A stretch of DNA of 64,000 bases from Janthinobacterium sp. 17J80-10 (GCF_004114795.1 NZ_CP035311.1:868001-932000), one strand, 5' to 3'; counted from the stretch's first letter, positions 37,958 through 44,747 are shown. Notes: generated from the sequence alone by a model not told the origin. Numbers and translations: made by a program.

Positions 37958-38496
37958 GAACACTCCTTCGAACCATCTTTCTCCTGGTGTTTATGCAGTG
38001 TCAACATGCATTTTCTGCAGATAAAACTTTGCCGACAGCCCCAGTGAATCCGGAGTGCTATCGCGTTATTTCTGCAAAGGTAGGCAACGCGGATCTTCAA
38101 TCAATGTGTTTAAACGACATATACCCCTCCAGGCCGATGATCGTCATTTCTCGACTTCATCGGGGTGGTGTAGGAATCGAGACACTTGCACGGTTCCCGT
38201 TTGAGACGGAATGTAACTGGACGCCAGACATGGCTCAACTTGTCTGCAATTTGGCAGGCTGGTCGCCCTTGGCAGGAGCTTCCTTCGAGAAAACTCCTGC
38301 AAAAGGATGTGTGTCCACCTACTCTTGTAAGAGTGGTTGCGACGGTCGACACACTCCAAAAGAAATTGTGCTCACCGATCTCGCGTGTCAGGATCCTCCC
38401 AGAACCAAGCCAAACGGCAGCACCACGTCATCCTGCGTTAAGTCTGAACGGCATAAAAATTTGACGGTATGCAAACTTGATCCAGTTAAGCCTTGA
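37954..38496 (+). CDS. Cassette 5: cysteine-rich secreted protein
   Basis: A 180-residue protein starting with a signal peptide (MRTLLRTIFLLVFMQCQHAFS). The mature chain has about ten cysteines (for example PECYRVIS, QSMCLND, VCNLAG, GCVSTYSCKSGCDGRH, LACQDPP), suggesting a disulphide-bonded extracytoplasmic protein. No family recognised. The ATG overlaps the decayed attC of cassette 4. Confidence 0.58.
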   Translation: MRTLLRTIFLLVFMQCQHAFSADKTLPTAPVNPECYRVISAKVGNADLQSMCLNDIYPSRPMIVISRLHRGGVGIETLARFPFETECNWTPDMAQLVCNLAGWSPLAGASFEKTPAKGCVSTYSCKSGCDGRHTPKEIVLTDLACQDPPRTKPNGSTTSSCVKSERHKNLTVCKLDPVKP

Positions 38497-38557
38497 TCGT
38501 CACACAATATTGACTTCACTTCCGGAGAAATGAAGCGATGGCAAATCAAAAACTGAC

Positions 38558-38644
38558 GCCTAACTCGTTGCTTAACCAGGACAAGCAACATAGAGCTTGC
38601 CGCTTCGCGGCGCATGTTGCCTGCCTGTTAGCGCAGCGTTAGGC
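38558..38644 (+). other. attC site of cassette 5
   Basis: 87 bases from GCCTAAC to GTTAGGC with arms AAGCAACAT...ATGTTGCCT around GCTTGCCGCTTCGCGGC. It is closely similar to attC 3. Confidence 0.92.
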
Positions 38645-38691
38645 ATCACGAGGTGCATCTGCGTCAAATTTCAGAAACGTAAGGAGTTCAC

Positions 38692-39117
38692 ATGAAGTCA
38701 TATGCTGGTGGTTGTCTTTGTGGCGAAATTCGCTACCAGATCACAGCTGATGCAGGTCCGTCCAGGGTCTGTTGGTGCAGGGACTGTCAGCGGATCTCAT
38801 CCAATGGGACCGTCAACGTGATCTTTCCAAGCAACGCGATCAAGATTTCCGGAGTACCAAGCAGGCACGAAAAGACCGCCGACAGCGGAAACACGGTAAC
38901 CCGTCGCTTCTGCTCCAAGTGCGGTAGCCAGCTGTTCTCTGATTCGAGCGGTCGCCCCGGCCTTACGGTTGTACGAGTGGGCACGCTGGATGAACCGTCA
39001 ACCATCAAACCAAGCACGAACATTTGGGTTTCAAGCGCGCCAAGTTGGGCTTGCGTTGATCAGTCGCTCGAGCAATTCAAAGGCCCGCCCGCTTCGGCGT
39101 CAACGGCAAAGACGTGA
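38692..39117 (+). CDS. Cassette 6: GFA/CENP-V family protein
   Basis: A 141-residue zinc-binding protein of the glutathione-dependent formaldehyde-activating (GFA) family. Typical order: GGCLCGEIRYQI, SRVCWCRDCQRISS, and RRFCSKCGSQLFSDS, giving the seven-cysteine pattern of the fold. Many homologues do not act on formaldehyde, so the substrate is unknown. AAGGAG precedes the ATG. The cassette is delimited by GTTAGGC and GCCTAAC. Confidence 0.9.
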   Translation: MKSYAGGCLCGEIRYQITADAGPSRVCWCRDCQRISSNGTVNVIFPSNAIKISGVPSRHEKTADSGNTVTRRFCSKCGSQLFSDSSGRPGLTVVRVGTLDEPSTIKPSTNIWVSSAPSWACVDQSLEQFKGPPASASTAKT

Positions 39118-39118
39118 T

Positions 39119-39190
39119 GCCTAACCCTTCCACCGAGAGGACGTCACAAGGGCTGCGCCCTTGCACCGCCTCTCATGTCAAACGTTATAC
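39119..39190 (+). other. attC site of cassette 6, a different attC type
   Basis: 72 bases from GCCTAAC to GTTATAC with arms ACCGAGAGGACGT...CGCCTCTCATGTC around CAAGGGCTGCGCCCTTG. The sequence is unlike the other sites in the array and resembles the attC type known from Xanthomonas-like integrons. Confidence 0.9.
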
Positions 39191-39210
39191 ATCCTGAATC
39201 AGTGCAGACT

Positions 39211-39690
39211 ATGGAAATTAGAAAACTAAAAGAAACTGAGCTGAGTGAGCTTCTTGCCTTGTTAGAAGCAAAGGCAGAATTCGATGGCTGCCCGGAGTCC
39301 TTACGCGCAACCGAAGAAAACTTGCGGGACGCATTGTTCTCTGATCGACCAATGGCGCATGCGCTGGTGGCCGTAATCAATGGCACCTTGGTCGGTATGG
39401 CAACGTATTTCTCCATCTTTTCCACATTCATCGTCAAGCCCGGCCTTTGGCTCGACGATTTGTATGTGTATGAGGCATACCGAGGGCAGGGCATCGGGAA
39501 GGCATTGATGGAGCATCTGTGCAAAATTGCAGATGAAAACGCATGCGGCCGCGTAGATTGGTTAGTCTCGATGCATAACGAAAGCGGACAGAAGTTCTAC
39601 GAGAGTATCGGAGCGACGATCTCTGACAAGGCAAGACTTGTTCGGCTCTCTGAATTGGAAATTAAACAGTTGGCGGCGGCAGATGTATAA
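39211..39690 (+). CDS. Cassette 7: GNAT N-acetyltransferase
   Basis: A 159-residue GCN5-related acetyltransferase. The strand-turn with LDDLYVYEAYRGQGIGKALMEHL contains the acetyl-CoA pyrophosphate loop (RGQGIG), followed by VDWLVSMHNESGQKFYES. I use ATG 39211 because an upstream ATG at 39175 lies inside the preceding attC. Acceptor unknown; relatives include polyamine and aminoglycoside acetyltransferases. The stop codon is inside the attC core GTATAAC. Confidence 0.9.
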   Translation: MEIRKLKETELSELLALLEAKAEFDGCPESLRATEENLRDALFSDRPMAHALVAVINGTLVGMATYFSIFSTFIVKPGLWLDDLYVYEAYRGQGIGKALMEHLCKIADENACGRVDWLVSMHNESGQKFYESIGATISDKARLVRLSELEIKQLAAADV

Positions 39691-39770
39691 CTCATCACTC
39701 AACCCGGACACACAACATAAAGCTGCCGCTTCGCGGCCAATGTTGTGGGTCGGTTAGCTCGGCGATGCAT
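39685..39770 (+). other. attC site of cassette 7
   Basis: 86 bases from GTATAAC to GATGCAT (39764-39770); the end core has A in place of the conserved T. Arms ACACAACAT...ATGTTGTGG around GCTGCCGCTTCGCGGC. Confidence 0.88.
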
Positions 39771-39805
39771 TCAATGATCATCGATCATAAGGACGTACCT
39801 GAAGT

Positions 39806-40048
39806 ATGAAATGCGAGAAACAGAATAACCCATTGCATGGAGTCACTCTTGAGAGTGTCGTCGTGAGACTGGTTGATCACTACGGCTGGGATGAGCTTGC
39901 TAATAGAATTAGTATCAATTGTTTTAAAAATGATCCGTCTGTGAAATCCAGCCTGAAATTTCTTCGGAAAACTCCTTGGGCTAGAGAGCAAGTGGAGAAC
40001 CTGTACCTCTCTTCATTTGCAGTACGAAGCGAGCCAAAAAATGCATAG
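39806..40048 (+). CDS. Cassette 8: VF530-family DNA-binding protein
   Basis: An 80-residue protein of the VF530/DUF2132 family: [33 protein letters not shown], then [20 protein letters not shown]. The family fold is helical and has been described as DNA-binding; cellular role unknown. AAGGA precedes it at a distance. It ends right at a broken attC. Confidence 0.88.
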   Translation: MKCEKQNNPLHGVTLESVVVRLVDHYGWDELANRISINCFKNDPSVKSSLKFLRKTPWAREQVENLYLSSFAVRSEPKNA

Positions 40049-40061
40049 CCAGGCGTTATGA
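40041..40061 (+). other. Deleted attC between cassettes 8 and 9
   Basis: Only ATGCATAGCC and AGGCGTTATGA remain; the hairpin-forming middle is gone. The end core GTTATGA (40055-40061) survives. The two cassettes should now move as one, if at all. Confidence 0.65.
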
Positions 40062-40075
40062 ATAAAGGAGAAATG

Positions 40076-40456
40076 ATGTCCGGTGAAGTAACGGGCGGTG
40101 TTCGAGTAATCCTTCGGCTTGAAGGGTTGGTGGTTCTTGCTGCGGTCTTACTTGCTTATTCCAAGTTTGGAAATGGTTGGGAAGTCTTTGCAATTTTCTT
40201 CTTGCTACCTGACCTTTCGTTTTTAGGCTATCTGATGGGGCCAAGAGTAGGTGCAGCCGCCTATAATTTTGCGCACTCGTATATCGGTGCAGTTGCGTGT
40301 CTAACCGGCGGCTTATTGCTTTCCTTGCCACTGTTACTAACTGCCGGCTTGATTTGGTGTGCCCATATTGGATTTGATCGCGTGCTTGGCTATGGCCTCA
40401 AATATCAAACAGGATTTGGTTTTACGCATTTCGGGCGGATTGGTCGACATGCGTAA
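40076..40456 (+). CDS. Cassette 9: DUF4260 membrane protein
   Basis: A 126-residue protein with about three helices and the DUF4260 pattern: VILRLEGLVVLAAVLLAY, LLPDLSFLGYLMGPRVGAAAYNFAHS, and LIWCAHIGFDRVLGYGLKY, ending THFGRIGR. Function unknown. ATG 40076 (or 40073) follows AAAGGAG; ATG 40058 lies in the core of the preceding attC remnant and is less likely. Confidence 0.85.
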   Translation: MSGEVTGGVRVILRLEGLVVLAAVLLAYSKFGNGWEVFAIFFLLPDLSFLGYLMGPRVGAAAYNFAHSYIGAVACLTGGLLLSLPLLLTAGLIWCAHIGFDRVLGYGLKYQTGFGFTHFGRIGRHA

Positions 40457-40537
40457 TTCATTGTTCAACCCAGACAAACGCCAAAGAAAAGGCCGCTTCG
40501 CGGCCCATGGCGCATGCTGGCCAACGTGGCGTTGAGT
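40450..40537 (+). other. attC site of cassette 9
   Basis: About 88 bases; the opening core is decayed (GCGTAAT) while the end core GTTGAGT (40531-40537) is intact. Arms AACGCCAAAG and CATGGCGCATG around GGCCGCTTCGCGGCC. Confidence 0.8.
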
Positions 40538-40552
40538 GGAAAAAGAAAAATT

Positions 40553-41365
40553 ATGAGCGTTATTCTCTCGTTAAAGGTCGCGTTAGTTCCGTTACTTATT
40601 GGAGGAGTTACACTGGCTGGCCGGCGTTGGGGGCCTAGTGTCGCGGGTTGGCTGTCCGCCTTCCCAATCGTGTCAGCGCCCATTCTGTTTTTCATTGCTC
40701 TTGAACAGGGCACGCCATTTGCAGCGCACGCTTCGGTAGCAACGCTATCTGCGGTGCTTGCCATTCTCGTTTTTGGGGTAAGTTACGCTTGGGCTGCCCT
40801 TCGGTATTCGTGGATCGTCAGCGCTCTGTTTAGCTTTACCTGCTACTTCTTGACTGTCGTGACGCTATTTGCATGGGCACCGTCGTTGATGGCAGCGGGA
40901 GTCAGCGTGTTTCTGGCGCTAGCGGTAGCCCCTACGGTCTATCCCAATCCTCCAGCGTCAGCGGTCGCTCCGGCATCAGGAGCACGCAGCGATATATTGT
41001 GGCGTATGGTCGCCGGCGCAGCTCTTGTGATGCTTGTCACCCACTTTTCGTCCCGCCTAGGAGCGCGATTGAGTGGGTTGCTTGCCATGTTTCCGGTCAT
41101 TGCGTCGGTGTTAACTGTTTTCTCCCATATACGCAACGGTACGGACTTTACGATTAAGCAGCTTCGCAGCATGGTGCTTGGGTACTATGCGTTTGCCAGT
41201 TTCTGCTTGGTGTTGGCCTTGGCATTACCTTATATGAATATTGGGCTCGCATTCGCGCTGTCGCTAGCTGCTGCGGTGGTCGTTCAGGGCACTTCACGCA
41301 TCTACCTAAACACCCAACCAGCGGTTCAAGTCGACGGCCCCGCCTCCGGCGAGACCGCGGTTTAA
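40553..41365 (+). CDS. Cassette 10: polytopic membrane protein of unknown function
   Basis: A 270-residue protein of about eight helices. It shows two related halves: LLIGGVTLAGRRWGPSVAGWLSAFPIVSAPILF and VTHFSSRLGARLSGLLAMFPVIASVLTVF. Each contains G-x(8)-GxLSxFP-like turns, so it looks like an internally duplicated small membrane module of the kind seen in the DUF3147 gene next to the array. The start at 40553 (MSVILSL) is preferred because ATG 40514 is inside the attC. Confidence 0.65.
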   Translation: MSVILSLKVALVPLLIGGVTLAGRRWGPSVAGWLSAFPIVSAPILFFIALEQGTPFAAHASVATLSAVLAILVFGVSYAWAALRYSWIVSALFSFTCYFLTVVTLFAWAPSLMAAGVSVFLALAVAPTVYPNPPASAVAPASGARSDILWRMVAGAALVMLVTHFSSRLGARLSGLLAMFPVIASVLTVFSHIRNGTDFTIKQLRSMVLGYYAFASFCLVLALALPYMNIGLAFALSLAAAVVVQGTSRIYLNTQPAVQVDGPASGETAV

Positions 41366-41379
41366 TCTAGACGTTGGGC
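41366..41379 (+). other. Deleted attC between cassettes 10 and 11
   Basis: After the stop of cassette 10 only CTAGACGTTGGGC remains, so just the final core GTTGGGC (41373-41379) is kept and the stem is lost. The core matches GCCCAAC at 41894. Confidence 0.6.
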
Positions 41380-41436
41380 CTTTCGCTGTTCAACTCGTAC
41401 GCTTCCAGGATTTTAAAATCAATGGAAAACAATTAC

Positions 41437-41892
41437 ATGAAAACGTTCTTCTCTGCTATTGCTGCCGTTGTTATTGGTTCAGCAGTAAACGTCCCATCGG
41501 CTTTAGCTGGCACAGCCACAGACGCCCTAAGTACATGCTTGGCCGATAACACAACGGGCAAGGATCGCAAAGAGATGGCGCGTTGGATCTTCGTGGGGAT
41601 GGCGACTCATCCAGAAATCAAGACATTATCGAACGTAACTCAGGCAAAACGGGAGGAACTCGATAAGAGCATGGCAGCATTGATTACGAGACTAATGACA
41701 GAAAACTGTCTAGTACAGGCGCGATCGGCGATGGAGAAAGATGGAGGTGAGGCATTTAAAGTTGCGTTTGGCGTTGTTGGCAAGTTGGCAATGCAAGAGT
41801 TGATGTCTAACCCAAATGTAAATGCCTCATTTTCCGACTTCGCAAAATACATGGATCAAAAGAAATTCAATTCTGTATTCTCAAATAAATGA
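41437..41892 (+). CDS. Cassette 11: hypothetical secreted protein
   Basis: A 151-residue protein with a signal peptide (MKTFFSAIAAVVIGSAVNVPSALA). The mature part begins TATDALSTCLADNTTGKDRKEMARW and continues with FVGMATHPEIKTLSNVT. It has two cysteines (CLADN, ENCLVQA) and is mainly helical. Family not recognised. An alternative ATG lies at 41422 with CAGGA upstream. Confidence 0.62.
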   Translation: MKTFFSAIAAVVIGSAVNVPSALAGTATDALSTCLADNTTGKDRKEMARWIFVGMATHPEIKTLSNVTQAKREELDKSMAALITRLMTENCLVQARSAMEKDGGEAFKVAFGVVGKLAMQELMSNPNVNASFSDFAKYMDQKKFNSVFSNK

Positions 41893-41893
41893 G

Positions 41894-41962
41894 GCCCAAC
41901 CTATCATTCCACTGGACCTTGCGCAAAAAACCGCAGAAGGCCGATGAATTCAAACGATATAT
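41894..41962 (+). other. attC site of cassette 11
   Basis: 69 bases. The opening core GCCCAAC is the reverse complement of GTTGGGC at 41373. The end core is GATATAT, off the consensus by one base at the invariant T. Confidence 0.75.
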
Positions 41963-41971
41963 GGATTAGCG

Positions 41972-42244
41972 ATGGAAGAAGTGCGATTCCGATATAGATG
42001 TCCTGCCTGCGATAAGGGAATTCTAAATCGCAAGATAGATCGCTGTTTGTATTGTGGCGCGACGCTTCCGCCTGAGCTTCTTTTATCAAAAGAAATAGTG
42101 GCTGAGCTAGATCGGCAGCAGCAAGATTTAGAAGAAAAAAGAAATCGCGAGAAGTCTCCAAAAATCGATGAAAGCTCGGATTCTGGATTCGGCTTGGGTG
42201 ACATCATTGAAATTGCAAGCGACATTGGTGGCCTTTTTGATTGA
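41972..42244 (+). CDS. Cassette 12: small zinc-ribbon protein
   Basis: A 90-residue protein with one zinc ribbon: CPACDKGI near residue 10 and CLYCGAT near 25. A charged helical stretch (IVAELDRQQQDLEEKRNREK) and an acidic/hydrophobic tail follow. Function unknown; it could be a DNA, RNA or protein-binding adaptor. Confidence 0.68.
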   Translation: MEEVRFRYRCPACDKGILNRKIDRCLYCGATLPPELLLSKEIVAELDRQQQDLEEKRNREKSPKIDESSDSGFGLGDIIEIASDIGGLFD

Positions 42245-42250
42245 TCCATC

Positions 42251-42460
42251 GATGCTGAACCAGGACGAGCAACATGCATCTTGCCGCTTTCCGGCCTCAA
42301 GGGTTTCGGAGCAAACGCGCGCTACTATGCGGCCAAGGTACTGGAGCCGGACGGATGCAGCCTTGAATTCGTCTGCAAGAGCTGGCAGCAGTAAGTCCAC
42401 GTGCCAGTGAGTTTGCAGTTTCGCGGCGTGGGATGCAGGCCTGTCAGGCTCCGGGATAGA
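42251..42460 (+). other. attC of cassette 12, split by a foreign fragment
   Basis: The left arm 42251-42292 (GCTGAACCAGGACGAGCAACA and onward) matches attC 5, and the right arm 42418-42460 (TTTCGCGGCG, GCCTGTCAGGC) matches the right side of attC 5 more weakly. About 125 bases of other sequence lie between. Confidence 0.6.
42293..42394 (+). pseudogene. C-terminal remnant of a VOC-family gene
   Basis: A 33-codon frame ending in TAA at 42394 reads FGANARYYAAKVLEPDGC then SLEFVCKSWQQ. This is the typical C-terminal strand pattern of VOC proteins (YYAAxVLDPDGxxxE). No start or upstream part is present. It appears to be the tail of a former cassette joined to the left arm of attC 12 by deletion. 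Confidence 0.62.
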
Positions 42461-42476
42461 TTTCACTTATTTCAAT

Positions 42477-43091
42477 ATGCGATATCAGGGAAAAATCACT
42501 ACATGGAAGGATGGCCAGGGATTTGGGTTCATCAGTCCAAATGGCGGCGGACCTCCAGTTTTCGTCCATATCAAAAAATTTACAAACAGTATGCGCCGCC
42601 CTGTTGTAGGCGAGATCGTTACCTATGAGGTAACACGGAATGAAAAGGGACAGCCGCGCGCTGAACATGTTGCGTTTAATGATGATCGTGTTCGCCTCCA
42701 TAAGGCAAAAAGTAATGAAACGCCGCCGCTATCCATTGCTGCCCTGTTTCTTGCTTTTGTTGCAGCCTCTGCACTACTAGGAAAACTGCCAGTCTTCCTC
42801 CTGGGGCTGTATTTTGTTGCGAGTGCCGCCACCTACGCCGCTTACTGGGCGGATAAATCTGCGGCCAAATCTGGCCAATGGAGAATCAGGGAAAGCACAC
42901 TGCATCTAGTCGGCCTGGTCGGCGGTTGGCCAGGTGCATTAATTGCACAGCGTATTTTTCGGCACAAATCGAGAAAGCTATCTTTTCAGATCGTCTTTTG
43001 GATATGCGTTTTCCTTAACTGCGGCACACTCGGTTGGCTATTCTCGTCGTCTGGCGCCCGGGCCTTCCATGCATTTTTGGGGGCTTTGTGA
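42477..43091 (+). CDS. Cassette 13: cold-shock domain / DUF1294 fusion
   Basis: A 204-residue protein. The N-terminal cold-shock domain is MRYQGKITTWKDGQGFGFIS with VFVHIKKF (residues 1-66), carrying the RNP1-like GFGFI and RNP2-like VFVHI motifs. About four membrane helices follow, with the DUF1294 pattern YWADKSAAKSGQWRIRE and HLVGLVGGWPGALIAQRIFRHK. It would bind single-stranded nucleic acid at the membrane. The fusion is widespread in proteobacteria, though its role is unknown. Confidence 0.9.
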   Translation: MRYQGKITTWKDGQGFGFISPNGGGPPVFVHIKKFTNSMRRPVVGEIVTYEVTRNEKGQPRAEHVAFNDDRVRLHKAKSNETPPLSIAALFLAFVAASALLGKLPVFLLGLYFVASAATYAAYWADKSAAKSGQWRIRESTLHLVGLVGGWPGALIAQRIFRHKSRKLSFQIVFWICVFLNCGTLGWLFSSSGARAFHAFLGAL

Positions 43092-43145
43092 AGCTCACTA
43101 TTCCCATATTTCGAAGTGTATTTGCCTGTCAGTGCAGCGTTAAGG
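43092..43145 (+). other. Decayed attC of cassette 13
   Basis: The right part TTTGCCTGTCAGTGCAGC and the end core GTTAAGG (43139-43145) are recognisable; the left arm and central stem are not. Confidence 0.6.
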
Positions 43146-43152
43146 CTATCAA

Positions 43153-43746
43153 ATGGAACCATCGCTCCTTGGAACGAAATACGACAAGATTGCCCAGTGG
43201 TGGCATGAGCGCCATGTCAATTCCTCGTATGGCGTCACGCAGTTTGAAAGGGCCTTGCGATTTACTTCCCGGGAAGGCAAGGCATTAGACGTAGGGTGTG
43301 GCGCAGGAGGACGATTTGTCCGCATTTTGCAAAGCCATGACTTTGCTGTCACCGGCCTTGACGTCTCGAAGGAGATGATCCGTTTGGCCAGGATGAATCA
43401 CCCAGAGCACACTTTCTTGCATCAGGATATTTGCACGTGGGAGACCGATGAAAAATTCAACTTTATCCTTGCCTGGGACAGTATTTTTCATTTGCCGTTT
43501 GAAATGCAGCAGCCTGTTGTTTCCAAGTTATGCAGTCTATTGGCTACCGGAGGAATCCTGATGTATAGCTTTGGTGACGCGCATGGTGAACATACGGATC
43601 ATTGGCACAACGATACTTTTTATTATAGTTCGATAGGAATATCCGAAAATCTACAGCTGCTGATGCGCAATGGATTAAAGATCTTGCACCTTGAGCTAGA
43701 CCAGTATCCAGAAAATCATGTCTATACAATTGCTGCCAAGCCTTAA
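43153..43746 (+). CDS. Cassette 14: class I SAM-dependent methyltransferase
   Basis: A 197-residue Rossmann-fold methyltransferase. Motif I is ALDVGCGAGGRFVRIL, motif II VTGLDVSKEMIRLA, and a post-II motif FILAWDSIFHLP. The substrate is unknown. The stop codon lies in the core CCTTAAC that matches the start core GTTAAGG. Confidence 0.9.
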   Translation: MEPSLLGTKYDKIAQWWHERHVNSSYGVTQFERALRFTSREGKALDVGCGAGGRFVRILQSHDFAVTGLDVSKEMIRLARMNHPEHTFLHQDICTWETDEKFNFILAWDSIFHLPFEMQQPVVSKLCSLLATGGILMYSFGDAHGEHTDHWHNDTFYYSSIGISENLQLLMRNGLKILHLELDQYPENHVYTIAAKP

Positions 43747-43798
43747 CGCGTCACACACCCAGAGTCGCAACAGTTGCCTTGCTGCGAACCTTTTCGGC
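43741..43798 (+). other. Terminal decayed attC, end of array
   Basis: The opening core CCTTAAC is intact; downstream only a partial stem (CGCAACAGTTGC...GCTGCG) is seen and no end core. Minus-strand genes of the core genome begin immediately after. Confidence 0.6.
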
Positions 43799-44068
43799 TC
43801 ATTTTTTTCCGTGCCGCTTGTTCTTTTCCAGAATCGCAAACAGGATCAGCGCATAAGACACTAGCCTGATCAGATAAAAGGCAGGTGTTTCCTCATTTTG
43901 AGTGACTGACATGCCTAGCACGATCCGGTTCACCGCCTCCAGCGCAAATGAAATTGCAAAGTACAGGAAAAATTTATCGCGCGTGCTTTTCCAGAAACGA
44001 AGAAAAAACAGGCTGACAGTCAGGGACACCATGATAATGGCGCCGGTTAATATCGCATTCAGTTGCAT
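43799..44068 (-). CDS. Small DUF5985-like membrane protein
   Basis: An 89-residue protein with about three helices (LTGAIIMVSLTVSLFFLRFW, FFLYFAISFALEAVNRIVLG, FYLIRLVSYALILFAI) and a basic tail KNKRHGKK. It matches the DUF5985 layout. The ATG at 44068 overlaps the stop of the preceding gene as TGATG. Its neighbour is a second protein of the same type, so the two may form a pair acting with the kinase. Confidence 0.78.
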   Translation of the reverse strand: MQLNAILTGAIIMVSLTVSLFFLRFWKSTRDKFFLYFAISFALEAVNRIVLGMSVTQNEETPAFYLIRLVSYALILFAILEKNKRHGKK

Positions 44069-44331
44069 CACTCTTCCACCCAGATCAGTCCAAATAGCAG
44101 CGGGAGCAGCGCGACCAGGGCCACTGCCAGGCGCCCAGTGGATAAATCGACTTCAGGCCCGGTCAGGAGACGATCGATCACGAGCATGACATTGTTAATA
44201 AAGAGCCCGCAAAAGCACAAACCGCTCCAGAGCAACAAGCGCAGGCGACTGCGCAAGTAACTGCGCAGGATCAGGCACGCGCAGGCGAACGCAGTCAGCG
44301 CACAAAGCATGTAGATAATCGAAGCTGCCAT
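44068..44331 (-). CDS. Second DUF5985-like membrane protein
   Basis: An 87-residue protein with three helices (IIYMLCALTAFACACLILRSY, LLLWSGLCFCGLFINNVMLVI, LAVALVALLPLLFGLIWV). The ATG at 44331 overlaps the upstream stop (TGATG), with AAGGA just before it; an ATG at 44349 is less likely. No charged catalytic residues stand out. It is translationally coupled on both sides. Confidence 0.76.
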   Translation of the reverse strand: MAASIIYMLCALTAFACACLILRSYLRSRLRLLLWSGLCFCGLFINNVMLVIDRLLTGPEVDLSTGRLAVALVALLPLLFGLIWVEE

Positions 44332-44732
44332 CAGGGATCCTTTTTCCACAGGAACGCATCAGCAAACTGTTGCGCCTTCCTGTTTGTCTTTGAATGAATG
44401 AGATTGGTCACTTCGATCAAATTCTCGGCGTACACCCTCGCGAGAAGATCGATTGTCTGCGCAAGTTCGTCTGACTGCGGATGGTATCGAAAGAGTGGCG
44501 CCTGGTGATCGGTGACTTCTACTACCCCCTTGCTGCACAGCTCGTCGAGGAGCGACTGCGCGACGCTGTCCGAGAGATATAAGCGCTGCGCGGCCCGCTT
44601 TGCATCCCACGGATAGTCCGCCTCGCTGCGCAAGAGCAGCATGGCTTCGAGATAGGGCACGGAAGGAATCCCAAGCATAATGAACCGGACAAGGTCATTC
44701 GGGATGGTCGTCTGGGCCATTGAACGCTGCAT
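44331..44732 (-). CDS. Winged-helix-like small protein in kinase operon
   Basis: A 133-residue protein with a helix-turn-helix-like core: PWDAKRAAQRLYLSDSVAQSLLDELCSKGVVEVT, then FRYHPQSDELAQTIDLLARVY. This resembles a winged-helix reader with a beta-wing. The name is not established. It lies 15 bases after the hybrid kinase stop and is coupled to the membrane proteins downstream, so it is probably an output or adaptor for that signalling operon. The start could also be at 44720 (MAQTTIP). Confidence 0.62.
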   Translation of the reverse strand: MQRSMAQTTIPNDLVRFIMLGIPSVPYLEAMLLLRSEADYPWDAKRAAQRLYLSDSVAQSLLDELCSKGVVEVTDHQAPLFRYHPQSDELAQTIDLLARVYAENLIEVTNLIHSKTNRKAQQFADAFLWKKDP

Positions 44733-44747
44733 GTCACTCTGAGGTCA

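Larger units (their letters stand above)
35686..43798 (+). mobile_element. Integron gene-cassette array without visible integrase (CALIN)
   Basis: About 14 short plus-strand cassettes of lower GC than the flanks, each followed by an attC-like site. In at least seven cassettes the core at the cassette start is the reverse complement of the core opening its own attC: GTTATGC/GCATAAC, GTTAAAA/TTTTAAC, GTTAAAT/ATTTAAC, GTTAGGC/GCCTAAC, GTTATAC/GTATAAC, GTTGGGC/GCCCAAC, GTTAAGG/CCTTAAC. Most attC sites share a common sequence (CACTCAACCCGGAC, GCTGCCGCT...GCGGC), typical of a resident chromosomal integron lineage. No tyrosine-recombinase integrase gene is seen in the window. Confidence 0.92.

Noticed and set aside
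39175-39210. Upstream start of the GNAT gene at 39175
   Set aside because: It lies inside the attC of the preceding cassette and would change with each rearrangement; ATG 39211 is inside the cassette.
40514-40552. Upstream start of the cassette 10 gene at 40514
   Set aside because: It lies inside the preceding attC stem; ATG 40553 begins a good membrane protein.
35211-43798. Integron integrase gene
   Set aside because: No frame of about 320 residues with tyrosine-recombinase motifs is present on either strand in this stretch or its borders.
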